Shown here piece by piece: positions 9,344 to 17,505 of a stretch of DNA of 64,000 nucleotides; the stretch's first letter is position 1; every line of letters begins with the position of its first letter. Under the pieces are notes generated by a model. It searched no databases. It was not told the DNA's origin and saw only the letters and a program-made list of their open reading frames with translations. The stretch comes from Candidatus Kuenenia stuttgartensis (GTDB lineage: Bacteria; Planctomycetota; Planctomycetia; Planctomycetales; Planctomycetaceae): contig CAMDPK010000002.1 of assembly GCA_945904015.1 (NCBI GenBank), positions 1-64,000 on the forward strand, in the 5' to 3' direction. A program made the position numbers and the translations under genes.

Positions 9344-9423
9344 GTAGCCGCATTCGCCAGAACGCGGGAGCATGTGAGAATCGCCAATCTGCGGGGAACC
9401 CACATTCTGGCGAGTACGGCTAC
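9344..9423. repeat. Composite inverted repeat, family G (copy G1)
   Basis: Outer arms GTAGCCGCATTCGCCAGAA (9344-9362) and its near-complement (9405-9423) differ at two positions. The left arm plus following bases can fold alone (CCGCATTC GCCA GAACGCGG, one mismatch). The right end CTAC abuts the altronate-dehydratase gene; reading outwards, that gene ends TAA-ATG-TAG in frame, the second stop being the repeat terminus. Confidence 0.75.
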
Positions 9424-9425
9424 AT

Positions 9426-10973
9426 TTAGAGTACCGGCCCGATGATCCACGGCGCAAACTCATCGTCACCAATCCCTTGAGCCTCGCTCTTGGTCTTTTC
9501 GCCGCTAGCGACGGAGATGATCTTCTCGAAGATCTCTTGCCCAACTTGCTCAACCGACCCGCCTTCCAGGATACCGCCAGCGTTGATGTCCATGTCGTCG
9601 ATCATGCGATCGAACATCGGCGTGTTCGAGGCAACCTTGATGCTGGGAGCCGGCTTGCATCCGAAGCAGCTTCCTCGACCGGTCGTGAAGACGACGACAT
9701 TCGCGCCACCTGCCACCAAGCCTGTGACCGAAATCGGATCGAACCCCGGCGTGTCCATAAACACGAAGCCTTTGGCCGTGACCGGCTCGGCAAAATCGTA
9801 AACGGCATTGAGCGCGGTGTGGCCGGCCTTCGCGATCGCTCCCAATGACTTCTCATAGATGGTCGTGAGTCCCCCCTTCTTGTTTCCGACCGAGGGATTG
9901 TTGTCGATCGCTCCGCCGAACTTGGCGACGTACTCTTCCCACCAGCGAATTTGCTTCAGCAGTTTTTGCCCGACTTCGGGGGTGCGGGCGCGGCGGAGCA
10001 GCAGATGTTCGCCGCCGTAGATTTCCGGTGTCTCGGCCAGGATCGTCGTCCCGCCGTGCGCGACCAGCATGTCGCTGGCGATGCCGAGCGCGGGGTTGCA
10101 AGTGACTCCGCTGCTACCGTCGCTGCCGCCGCAGTTGGTGCCGAGAATAATCTCCGACACCGGGATCGGTTCGCGGCGAACTTGATTCACCTGCGGAAGC
10201 ATGTCTTTCAGGATGTCAGTCGCATAGCGAACAGTCTTCGCGATGCCTCCCTGCTCTTGCATGTTGAGCACCAGCGGTCGAGCCGGCTCCGGCTCACCCG
10301 GCACTCGCAGTTGGGTCAGACCATATTTGTCTTGCAGGTACGCTCCCTGCGACGTCTCGCAGCCGAGACCAACGATCAGATACGCGCCGATGTTGGGATG
10401 TTTGCAGAAGCCAGCGAGCGTCCGAGCCATCAAGCGGTGTTCGTCGCCGTCGTAGTCGAACGCGCAGCCTCCCTTGTGAACGAGCGGCACGACACCGTCG
10501 ATGTTCGGGAAATCGCGCAACAAATCCTTGTTGAATCGCTCGGCGATCATCTTCGACGTCGCGGCCGAACAATTCACCGTGCTGACGATGCCGATGTAAT
10601 TCCGAGTCGCCGCTCGACCATCGAGCCGGCGATAGCCTTGAAACGTGCGTCCGAGAATCGGCGTCGGATCGTCCGGAATGTCGGTGCCGATCGAATGGTC
10701 GAGTTGCAGCTCTCCCGGCTCCATGTTGTGCCGATGGACCCACTCGCCCGGTTCAATACTTTCGGTCGCGTATCCGATCACGCAGCCGTATCGCCGGACC
10801 GGCTCTTTCGGCGCGATCGGTCTCAACGCGATCTTGTGGCCGAGTTCCACGATCTCTTTCGCCGTGATGTTGTAGCTGCCAACACGAACCGCCAAGCCAG
10901 CTGGGATTGTGCGGCGAACGTACGCGATATTGTCCTCGGGGTTCAGCAACAAGGCGGGAGAATCTTGAGACAT
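9426..10973 (-). CDS. Altronate dehydratase family protein (UxaA/GarD family)
   Basis: Cytosolic enzyme of 515 residues, the usual length for altronate or galactarate dehydratases, which remove water from a sugar acid to give a 2-keto-3-deoxy product. An N-terminal SAF-type domain (about residues 1-90) precedes the catalytic region. Family signatures include GCETSQG, GTNCGGSDGSSGVTCNPALG, GNKKGGLTTIYEKSLG and TTGRGSCFGCKPAPSIK. The C-terminus DDEFAPWIIGPVL differs from E. coli GarD, favouring the UxaA-type branch, but substrate specificity cannot be settled by eye. The ATG at 10973 is preceded by GGAG; the open frame extends to 11276 without a better start. It stands alone, diverging from the sulfite-oxidase gene. 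Confidence 0.85.
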   Translation of the reverse strand: MSQDSPALLLNPEDNIAYVRRTIPAGLAVRVGSYNITAKEIVELGHKIALRPIAPKEPVRRYGCVIGYATESIEPGEWVHRHNMEPGELQLDHSIGTDIPDDPTPILGRTFQGYRRLDGRAATRNYIGIVSTVNCSAATSKMIAERFNKDLLRDFPNIDGVVPLVHKGGCAFDYDGDEHRLMARTLAGFCKHPNIGAYLIVGLGCETSQGAYLQDKYGLTQLRVPGEPEPARPLVLNMQEQGGIAKTVRYATDILKDMLPQVNQVRREPIPVSEIILGTNCGGSDGSSGVTCNPALGIASDMLVAHGGTTILAETPEIYGGEHLLLRRARTPEVGQKLLKQIRWWEEYVAKFGGAIDNNPSVGNKKGGLTTIYEKSLGAIAKAGHTALNAVYDFAEPVTAKGFVFMDTPGFDPISVTGLVAGGANVVVFTTGRGSCFGCKPAPSIKVASNTPMFDRMIDDMDINAGGILEGGSVEQVGQEIFEKIISVASGEKTKSEAQGIGDDEFAPWIIGPVL

Positions 10974-11135
10974 CGACAAGCTCCAAAAGGCGTCCGTGTG
11001 AGAATCGAATGAGTCCGCGAAAAGTAGCGAGTCAGTCCGACGAGTCCAAGCGGCCCGATTGGCCGTGACGAGCACGCTCGGTACGATCCCGCTCCGATTT
11101 GGATCTTCGCGCCTCGCATCGGGAGTCGTTCTGCT

Positions 11136-12320
11136 GTGATTCACACTTCGCTTGCCTCGCCCATCGACCGACGGTTGTTCTTGCGGCAGTTGTCGGCCGG
11201 AGCGATCGGTTTGATCTGTGTCTCCGCACGTCGCGGCTCCGCGTTGGCGGCGGACGAGAGCCGATTGCTGGTCCACTCGAAAGCCCCGATGAATGCCGAA
11301 CCGCCGTTGCCGGACCTCGTCAGGTCATGGGTCACGCCGGTCGAGTCGTTCTTCATTCGCAGTCACGGCAATACACCGGAGATCAACGCGGACTCGTACC
11401 GGCTGTCAGTCGAGGGCTTGGTCGAAACGCCGCTGACCTTGTCGCTCGTGGAACTCGGCCGCTTTGAGCAACACGCCGTCACGGCCACGCTGACCTGCGC
11501 CGGCAATCGCCGCACCGAGCACAGCCGCGTCAAGCCGATCAAAGGGGTCCAATGGCGTGAGGGAGCGATCGGCAACGCGAAGTGGCGTGGTGCTCGACTT
11601 TCGGACTTGCTCAAAAAAGTCGGCGTTCGAGAATCAGCCAAGCATGTGTGGTTCGAGGGCCTCGATTCCGTCGAAGACGGTGGCAAGTCGTTTGCGTTCG
11701 GCGGCTCGATCCCGCTGGAGAAAGCGATGCTCGATCGCGACGCCACGCCGGGGGCGTTACTCGCCACGACGATGAACGACAAGCCGCTGACGGCCGATCA
11801 TGGCTTCCCCGTGCGGACGGTTGTGCCCGGTTACATCGGTGCTCGCAGCGTGAAATGGCTCAGCAAAATCGTCGTCAGCGATCGGCCCTCGCCGAATCAT
11901 TTTGTGGCTGATGTCTACAAGCTGGTCGATGAGGGCACGCTGCTGGAAGTCGCCGAGAATGCGCCGATCTACCGCATGCCGCTGAACTCCGCGATCTGCA
12001 CGCCGACGGCTGGAGCGGCATTGAAACCAGGCCGAGTTGAAGTCGTCGGCTACGCACTGCCACCCGGCGTGCCGGGTGTTTCCATCCGCAAGGTCGAAGT
12101 CTCCGGAGACGGTGGCCGCTCGTGGATCGAGGCCAAGCTGACCTCGCCCGCGTCCGAGTTCTGCTGGCAACTCTGGTCCGCCGAAATCACTGCGAACTCG
12201 GCGACGAAGGAATTGATCGTCCGCGCGATCGACTCACGCGGCGAAGCTCAGCCGGAGATCGTGCGTTGGAATGCCAAGGGCTACCTCTTCAACGCTTGGC
12301 ATCACGTCCCTGTGAATTGA
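11136..12320 (+). CDS. Sulfite-oxidase family molybdopterin oxidoreductase, Tat-type signal
   Basis: Predicted periplasmic enzyme of 394 residues that uses molybdenum cofactor, probably to oxidise sulfite or a related substrate. The N-terminus DRRLFLRQLSAGAIGL is a twin-arginine-like signal. The Moco domain contains ATLTCAGNRR with Cys121 as the expected molybdenum ligand, then VKPIKGVQWREGAIGNAKWRG. The C-terminal 120 residues (VEVVGYALPPGVPGVSIRKVEVSGDGG) match the Mo-co dimerisation domain. No heme domain is present and no cytochrome subunit gene follows, so the electron acceptor is unknown. GTG start with GGAG about 12 nt upstream. The stop TGA is followed by in-frame ACG-TAG contributed by repeat G2. 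Confidence 0.9.
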   Translation: MIHTSLASPIDRRLFLRQLSAGAIGLICVSARRGSALAADESRLLVHSKAPMNAEPPLPDLVRSWVTPVESFFIRSHGNTPEINADSYRLSVEGLVETPLTLSLVELGRFEQHAVTATLTCAGNRRTEHSRVKPIKGVQWREGAIGNAKWRGARLSDLLKKVGVRESAKHVWFEGLDSVEDGGKSFAFGGSIPLEKAMLDRDATPGALLATTMNDKPLTADHGFPVRTVVPGYIGARSVKWLSKIVVSDRPSPNHFVADVYKLVDEGTLLEVAENAPIYRMPLNSAICTPTAGAALKPGRVEVVGYALPPGVPGVSIRKVEVSGDGGRSWIEAKLTSPASEFCWQLWSAEITANSATKELIVRAIDSRGEAQPEIVRWNAKGYLFNAWHHVPVN

Positions 12321-12322
12321 AC

Positions 12323-12375
12323 GTAGCCGCACTCGCCAGAGTGCGGGCCGCCCGCGTTCTGGCGAACGTGGTTAC
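12323..12375. repeat. Composite inverted repeat, family G (copy G2)
   Basis: Begins GTAGCCGCACTCGCCAGA directly after the sulfite-oxidase stop codon and ends CGAACGTGGTTAC. The left arm folds as CCGCACTC GCCA GAGTGCGG and the right arm as CCGCGTTC TGGC GAACGTGG (one wobble pair). The loops GCCA and TGGC are complementary. Related to copy G1. Confidence 0.8.
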
Positions 12376-12389
12376 AGTTGGAAAAGGAA

Positions 12390-12489
12390 GTAGGGTGGGA
12401 CCAGCGGCGCTTCGACGCGCCGGCCCACCAGAAAACAATGTGATTGAAGATGGTGGGCCGGCGCTCGAAGCGAGCTGGCCCCACCCTAC
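12390..12489. repeat. Composite inverted repeat, family I
   Basis: Begins GTAGGGTGGGACCAGC and ends GCTGGCCCCACCCTAC. Each roughly 40-nt arm can fold on itself around TTCG or CGAA, and the two arms pair imperfectly with each other. It ends 14 bp before the dsbB start codon, so the dsbB ribosome site lies just outside the right arm. Confidence 0.8.
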
Positions 12490-12503
12490 TGGAGAGGCAC
12501 GAA

Positions 12504-13109
12504 ATGACGGACTCAACTTCGTTGGAGCACAGCTCCGGCACCTCATCCACGAAATGCGCGGCGAGGTGTCTGATTGCTGCGATGGTTGTGGCTGTCGTCG
12601 GCACCGCCGGCAGCGTGTATTTGAGCATGGGGCTTGGGCTCAAAGCCTGTCCGCTCTGTTTTTACCAACGATCGTTTGTCATGGCGGTGCTCGCCGTGCT
12701 GGCACTCGGCCGATTTCTGGAACGATCACGTCCCGGCTTGATCTGTTTGCTGTGCGTTCCGTTGGCATGGGCGGGGTTCGGAGTCGCCGCGTTTCATGAG
12801 TACCTTGTACTGACCGGCGTCCTCGAATGTCCGCCAGCGTTGTTCGGAATCGGCACCGCTCCGGCACAAAGTCTGGCCGTCTTCATCGCGCTGGCTGCCG
12901 CAGTCACTGGAGGAGCTTGGTGCGGTCGTCACGAATCGCCACGGCAAAGAGCGTGTGCGCTCATCGTTGCCGTGATGCTGGGGACCGTCATGGAGGGTGC
13001 GTGCGTGAAGAGTGCTCCGCCGCTGCCGCCGGTGCCCGCCGCCGCCTACGACCCAATCAAACAGCCGCTCGATACATGTCGCCGTCCTTTCAATGCACCG
13101 AAGAATTGA
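12504..13109 (+). CDS. dsbB: Disulfide bond formation protein B (DsbB family)
   Basis: Inner-membrane quinone-linked oxidoreductase of 201 residues that would reoxidise a periplasmic DsbA-type thiol oxidase. The first redox pair is CPLC (Cys49 and Cys52) in the family context KACPLCFYQR; the second pair is probably Cys109 (LECPPALF) and Cys140 (GAWC). Four hydrophobic segments fit the DsbB topology. GGAGAGG precedes the ATG at 12504. No dsbA is visible nearby. The C-terminal 40 residues are an extra hydrophobic and proline-rich tail. Starts just downstream of repeat I and probably runs with the following desaturase-type gene, 3 bp away. Confidence 0.8.
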   Translation: MTDSTSLEHSSGTSSTKCAARCLIAAMVVAVVGTAGSVYLSMGLGLKACPLCFYQRSFVMAVLAVLALGRFLERSRPGLICLLCVPLAWAGFGVAAFHEYLVLTGVLECPPALFGIGTAPAQSLAVFIALAAAVTGGAWCGRHESPRQRACALIVAVMLGTVMEGACVKSAPPLPPVPAAAYDPIKQPLDTCRRPFNAPKN

Positions 13110-13112
13110 CTC

Positions 13113-13946
13113 ATGCCCACGCCGCCGCAAGAAGCTGCGATTCGCTTCGGATGTTTCTTTGGAACACTGTTGGCGATGGCGATCTGGGAGTTTCTCGCGC
13201 CGCGGCGACCGCTGACTCAAAACAAACGCCAGCGCTGGTTCAGCAACTTGGGTTTAGCGCTGTTGAACAATCTCGTGTGGCGACTGCTGATGCCGGCTGG
13301 TGCCGTCGGGCTGGCGATGACGGTCCAAGCTCGCGGCTGGGGATTGTTCAATTCCGTCGAGCTGCCGGCGTGGTTCGAGGTCGCGGCCTCGGTCGTGCTG
13401 TTTGACCTTGCGATTTACTGGCAGCACTGGTTGTTTCACCGAGTTCCGTGGCTGTGGCGACTGCATCTGGTACATCACGTCGATCTCGACTTCGACACGA
13501 CGACCGGCATCCGCTTCCACACGGTCGAGACTTTGTTGTCGTTCGCGTGGAAAGCCGCCATCATCGCGTTGCTTGGAGCACCCGCGTTGGCCGTGATGAT
13601 CTTTGAGATCCTGTTGAACGCGACGGCTCTGTTCAATCACAGCAACTCTCGGCTGCCGCTGTGGCTTGACCGCATCCTGCGGCTGATCCTGGTGACACCC
13701 GACATGCACCGCGTGCATCATTCGATCGAGAACCACGAGACCAACAGCAACTACGGCTTCTGCCTATCGTGGTGGGATTTTCTCTTTCGCACCTACGACG
13801 CCCAACCCGATGCTGGTTACGAGGGCATGATCATCGGCCGCCCCGAGTTTCGGGATGCACAGGTCGAGCGGCTTCCCTTCATGCTGCTCCTGCCGTTCCG
13901 ACGCGGATTGCCTCCAGCCCCTTGCCGGCACATTCACGACGCTTGA
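13113..13946 (+). CDS. Sterol desaturase / fatty acid hydroxylase superfamily protein
   Basis: Integral membrane di-iron oxygenase family protein of 277 residues. The histidine boxes are visible in order: HWLFHRVPWLWRLHLVHH (HxxxH and HxxHH type), FNHSN, and MHRVHHSIENHETNSNYG. Hydrophobic segments surround them. These proteins hydroxylate or desaturate lipids at the membrane; the substrate here cannot be told. It starts 3 bp after dsbB and is followed after 48 bp by the efflux operon, so all may be co-transcribed. The extension WDFLFRTYDAQPDAGYEGM at the C-terminal side is typical of bacterial members. Confidence 0.88.
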   Translation: MPTPPQEAAIRFGCFFGTLLAMAIWEFLAPRRPLTQNKRQRWFSNLGLALLNNLVWRLLMPAGAVGLAMTVQARGWGLFNSVELPAWFEVAASVVLFDLAIYWQHWLFHRVPWLWRLHLVHHVDLDFDTTTGIRFHTVETLLSFAWKAAIIALLGAPALAVMIFEILLNATALFNHSNSRLPLWLDRILRLILVTPDMHRVHHSIENHETNSNYGFCLSWWDFLFRTYDAQPDAGYEGMIIGRPEFRDAQVERLPFMLLLPFRRGLPPAPCRHIHDA

Positions 13947-13994
13947 TCGATTTCCGGCTTGTTGTTCGTCAGCCGTTTCATTCCGATACGCCGC

Positions 13995-16900
13995 ATGAAC
14001 CCGATCATCTTCGCTCTGCGCCGGCCGATCACCGTCATGGTTGGGATCATCGCCGTCGTGCTGACAGCGTTTGTCGCGGTGCGGCCGAAGGCGTTTGACG
14101 TCGCACTGGCGAAGGTCGGCATCGAGTTGCCGCTCAAGCGGATGCCGATCGACATCTTTCCGGCGCTGAACCTGCCGGTGATCTACGTCTGTCAGCCGTA
14201 TGGCGGCATGGACCCAGCTCAGATGGAAGGGTTGCTGACCAATTACTACGAGTACCACTTCCTCTACATCAACGGCATCCATCACGTCGAGAGCCGCAAT
14301 GTCCAGGGCACCGCGTTGATGAAGCTCATCTTTCATCCGGGCACGAACATGGCCCAGGCGATGGCCGAGACGATCAACTACGTCAACCGCTCGCGAGCGA
14401 TGATGCCCCCTGGCACAGTCCCGCCGTTCGTCATGCGGTTCGACACCGGCAGCGTGCCGGTCGGTTACTTGGTCTTCTCGTCTGAGACGCGCACGATTGG
14501 CGAGATCTCAGATCTGGCTCTGATGAAAGTGCGGCCGATGTTTTCGGCACTGCCGGGCGTGAGTGCTCCGCCGCCGTTTGGCGGGAGCGCTCGCAGCATT
14601 GTCGTCCGCGCCGACCCGGATCGCTTGCGAGCTTATGGCATCGCGCCCGACGACGTCGTCAACGCGCTCGTGTCCGGCAACACGATCAGCCCGTCCGGCA
14701 ATCTGCGGATCGGCGACAGCTATCCGATGGTGCCGACCAACGCGATGGTCAAAGACATTCGCGAACTCGGCAACATCCCGATCAAAGTCGGCGCGGGAGG
14801 CGGATCAATTGGCGGAGCCGCCGCGATCGGCAGCGCGAGCACCGTTTATCTGCGCGACATCGGTTCGATTGACGACGCAACCGACATTACGACTGGCTAC
14901 TCGCTCGTGAACGGCCGCCGAGCGGTTTACATCCTCGCGACTAAGCGGGCCGATGCCTCGACGATGAGCGTCATCGACGAAATCAAAGCTGCGATGCCGA
15001 AGTTCCGTGCCGAGGTTCCGTCCGACATCAACGTCTCGTTTGAGTTCGATCAATCGCCGTACGTCACGCGCGCGATCAACAGCCTTGCGACCGAAGGGAC
15101 TCTTGGAGCGATCCTCACTGGCCTGATGGTACTGGTGTTCTTGCGCGACTGGCGGAGTGCGCTGGTCGTCGTGCTCAATATCCCGCTGGCGATTGCGGCG
15201 TCGATCGTCGGTCTGTGGCTCTGCGGCCAGACGATCAACCTGATGACCCTCGGTGGACTCGCACTGGCGGTCGGCATTCTGGTCGATGAAGCGACCGTCG
15301 AGATCGAAAACATCCACACGCAAATGCAACACACCTCATCCGTCGCCTGGGCGGTGCGGCTCGGCAACGCGCAAACCGCGATCCCGCGATTGCTGGCGAT
15401 GCTCTGCATCCTGGCCGTTTTCGTGCCGAGCTTCTTCATGTCAGGAGCCGCTCGCGAACTGTTCGTCCCGCTGTCGCTGGCCGTCGGCTTCTCGATGATC
15501 GCGTCGTACATCCTGTCGAGCACCTTCGTGCCAGTGGTGGCAACGTGGCTGCTCAACGTGGGGCAGGTTTCCAACCTGCCCGGCCACACCGCCATCGAAT
15601 CAGAACATCCACATGCGGTTGGACAGGCCGGGCAGGTTGAAAACCTGCCCCACGGGATCTACTCCAGCCTTGTCACCGCAATCGTCCGCCTGCGTTGGCT
15701 CGTTGTGCCCGCATATCTGGTGGTCTGCGGAGCAACCCTCTTCTGGGCCAGCGGCCGGCTGGGCGTCGAAATTTTTCCGACGGTCGATGCCGGTGAATTC
15801 CGACTGCGGTTCCGTGCTCCCGATGGCACGCACATCGAAAGGACCGAGAAATTCGCGCTTGAGATCCTCGACACCGTCAAACAAAAAGTCGGCGAGCAGA
15901 ACGTCGCGATGACGCTCGGTTACATCGGCACGGTGCCAGCCAGCTTTCCGATCAACTCGGTCTATCACTTTTCACGTGGGCCGGAAGAGGGATTATTGCG
16001 GATCGCCCTCACGCCAAACTCCGGCATCAGCACGGAGGCGATGAAAGAAGAACTCCGCCGCGAGTTTCTCGACCGCTTCCCGACCGTGCGATTCTCGTTC
16101 GAGCCGGCCGACATCATCAGTGAAGTCATGAGCTTCGGTTCGGCGACGCCGATTGAGATCGCCGCGCGCGGTGGCAGCCTCGACGAGAACCACGAGTACA
16201 TCGGCAAAGTCCAAATCGCACTCGGCAAACTCCCCGCGATCCGAGACATGCAGGTCGTGCAGGCTCGCTATTACCCGACGGTCGAGATCAAAGTGGATCG
16301 CGAGAAGGCCGGCCTCTCCGGCACGACGGTCTCGCAAGTCGCGCGGTCGATCGTCACCGCAACATCCTCCAGCCGCTTTGTCGTGCCGAACTATTGGCCC
16401 GATCCGAAAACCGGCATCGGTTATCAAGTGCAGGTCGAAATCCCGCAGCCGCAGCTCGACAGCATCGAAGACCTCGGAGCCGTTCCGATTCAACGCAGTT
16501 CAGGTGCTGCCTCCGGTCAATCCTTGCTGCTCCGTGACGTCGCTTCGCTGGTGGATGGAAAGTCGCCCGGCGAATACGACCGCTACAACATGAAACGCGA
16601 AATCAGCCTCACCGCCAACATCGTGGGTGACGATCTCGGTGCCGTCTCACAGCAAATCACACTCGCTCTGAATGCTGTCGGCAAAGAAGACGCGGACGCC
16701 AAAGCGAAGGTCCACCAGGAAGCCGTCGCGAAAGCGAACGCCGCCGGAAACCCCGATCCGCCCAAACCCGCCAGCATCCACCACGAACTGCGCGGCCAGA
16801 TCCCGCCGCTGCGTGCGATCATGAACGGCCTGGGCATCGGCCTGCTGCTGGCGGTGCTCGTGATCTTCTTGATGTTGAGCGCCAATTTCCAAAGCTGGCG

Positions 16901-17438
16901 ACTCGCGTTCGTCACGGTCTCGACCGCGCCCGCTGTGATCACCGGAGTCGCGATGTCGCTGCTACTGACCGGCAGCACGCTCAACATCCAAAGCTTCATC
17001 GGCGCGATCATGAGTCTCGGCGTCGCGATGGCCAACGCGATCCTGCTGGTGACATTTGCGGAAGAACGCCGTAAGTTGGGCACTCTTGCCCAGCCTGATT
17101 TGGAGAAAAATCACGACGGCAAACACAAAAGACGGGACGGGCAAGAGTGCCCATCCTACGACGCGGCCGTGTACGGCGCGACCAGCCGGCTGCGAGCGAT
17201 CGCCATGACCAGTGCTGCGATGCTGGCCGGCATGTTGCCGCTGGCTCTGGGCCTCGGCGAATCCGGCCAACAAACCGCACCGCTCGGCCGAGCCGTCATG
17301 GGCGGCCTGCTCGCCGCGACGTTCGCGACACTGCTCATCCTGCCTGCTGTTTTCGCGATCGTGCAATCGCGAGCCACCACGAAGTCCGCTTCGCTCGACC
17401 CCGAAGACCCAGAGAGTGCGAATTACGTCACGATGTAG
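13995..17438 (+). CDS. RND-family efflux pump inner-membrane subunit with two repeat-derived inserts
   Basis: Proton-driven tripartite efflux pump subunit of 1147 residues (AcrB/CzcA superfamily). Typical features: first helix ITVMVGIIAVVLTAF, porter region PIDIFPALNLPVIYV, the helix 4 motif GGLALAVGILVDEATVEIEN, and the duplicated second half with VEIFPTVDAGEFRLRFRAPDGTHIE and ATSRLRAIAMTSAAMLAGMLPLALG. Two palindromic repeats lie within the frame: residues 522-553 (family B) between the sixth and seventh helices, and about residues 1026-1055 (family C) just before ATSRLRAIAM. Both fall in predicted cytoplasmic loops and keep the frame open. The stop codon TAG (17436-17438) is part of a third repeat, C2. 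ATG 13995 chosen over 13959 because it places the first helix correctly. Followed by adaptor and TolC genes. Confidence 0.92.
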   Translation: MNPIIFALRRPITVMVGIIAVVLTAFVAVRPKAFDVALAKVGIELPLKRMPIDIFPALNLPVIYVCQPYGGMDPAQMEGLLTNYYEYHFLYINGIHHVESRNVQGTALMKLIFHPGTNMAQAMAETINYVNRSRAMMPPGTVPPFVMRFDTGSVPVGYLVFSSETRTIGEISDLALMKVRPMFSALPGVSAPPPFGGSARSIVVRADPDRLRAYGIAPDDVVNALVSGNTISPSGNLRIGDSYPMVPTNAMVKDIRELGNIPIKVGAGGGSIGGAAAIGSASTVYLRDIGSIDDATDITTGYSLVNGRRAVYILATKRADASTMSVIDEIKAAMPKFRAEVPSDINVSFEFDQSPYVTRAINSLATEGTLGAILTGLMVLVFLRDWRSALVVVLNIPLAIAASIVGLWLCGQTINLMTLGGLALAVGILVDEATVEIENIHTQMQHTSSVAWAVRLGNAQTAIPRLLAMLCILAVFVPSFFMSGAARELFVPLSLAVGFSMIASYILSSTFVPVVATWLLNVGQVSNLPGHTAIESEHPHAVGQAGQVENLPHGIYSSLVTAIVRLRWLVVPAYLVVCGATLFWASGRLGVEIFPTVDAGEFRLRFRAPDGTHIERTEKFALEILDTVKQKVGEQNVAMTLGYIGTVPASFPINSVYHFSRGPEEGLLRIALTPNSGISTEAMKEELRREFLDRFPTVRFSFEPADIISEVMSFGSATPIEIAARGGSLDENHEYIGKVQIALGKLPAIRDMQVVQARYYPTVEIKVDREKAGLSGTTVSQVARSIVTATSSSRFVVPNYWPDPKTGIGYQVQVEIPQPQLDSIEDLGAVPIQRSSGAASGQSLLLRDVASLVDGKSPGEYDRYNMKREISLTANIVGDDLGAVSQQITLALNAVGKEDADAKAKVHQEAVAKANAAGNPDPPKPASIHHELRGQIPPLRAIMNGLGIGLLLAVLVIFLMLSANFQSWRLAFVTVSTAPAVITGVAMSLLLTGSTLNIQSFIGAIMSLGVAMANAILLVTFAEERRKLGTLAQPDLEKNHDGKHKRRDGQECPSYDAAVYGATSRLRAIAMTSAAMLAGMLPLALGLGESGQQTAPLGRAVMGGLLAATFATLLILPAVFAIVQSRATTKSASLDPEDPESANYVTM
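15557..15654. repeat. Composite inverted repeat, family B, inside the RND pump gene (copy B1)
   Basis: 29-bp arms with one mismatch (15557-15585 and 15626-15654) around a 40-nt centre. Each arm folds alone (GGGCAGGTT, short loop, AACCTGCCC). The 96 bp from GTG to CAC are exactly 32 codons in frame, encoding a peptide that begins VGQVSNLP and ends AGQVENLPH. Confidence 0.9.
17071..17159. repeat. Composite inverted repeat, family C, inside the RND pump gene (copy C1)
   Basis: Left end GTAAGTTGGGCACTCTTGCC and right end GGCAAGAGTGCCCATCCTAC are complementary arms around a diverged A-rich centre. The left terminus reads GTAAG where copy C2 has GTAGG, and the pump gene reads through as CGT AAG. 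It adds about 29 residues (KLGTLAQPDLEK...RRDGQECPSY). Confidence 0.85.
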
Positions 17439-17490
17439 GATGGGCACTCTTGCCCGTCCCTGCCGCGACGGGCAAGAGTGCCCGTCCTAC
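17435..17490. repeat. Composite inverted repeat, family C (copy C2)
   Basis: Arms begin GTAGGATGGGCACTCTTGCC and end GCAAGAGTGCCCGTCCTAC with a short centre. Each arm is itself a hairpin (GGATGGGCA CTCT TGCCCGTCC, one wobble). The TAG in its first four bases is the stop codon of the RND pump gene. It ends 15 bp before the adaptor gene. Confidence 0.9.
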
Positions 17491-17505
17491 AAAACGAGTC
17501 CCACG

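Noticed and set aside
12122-12799. Plus-strand open frame across the end of the sulfite-oxidase gene and dsbB
   Set aside because: It crosses repeats G2 and I in a different frame and has no protein family features.
17212-17505. N-terminal extension of the efflux adaptor
   Set aside because: It runs through the end of the pump gene in another frame and through repeat C2; the lipoprotein signal starts at 17506.
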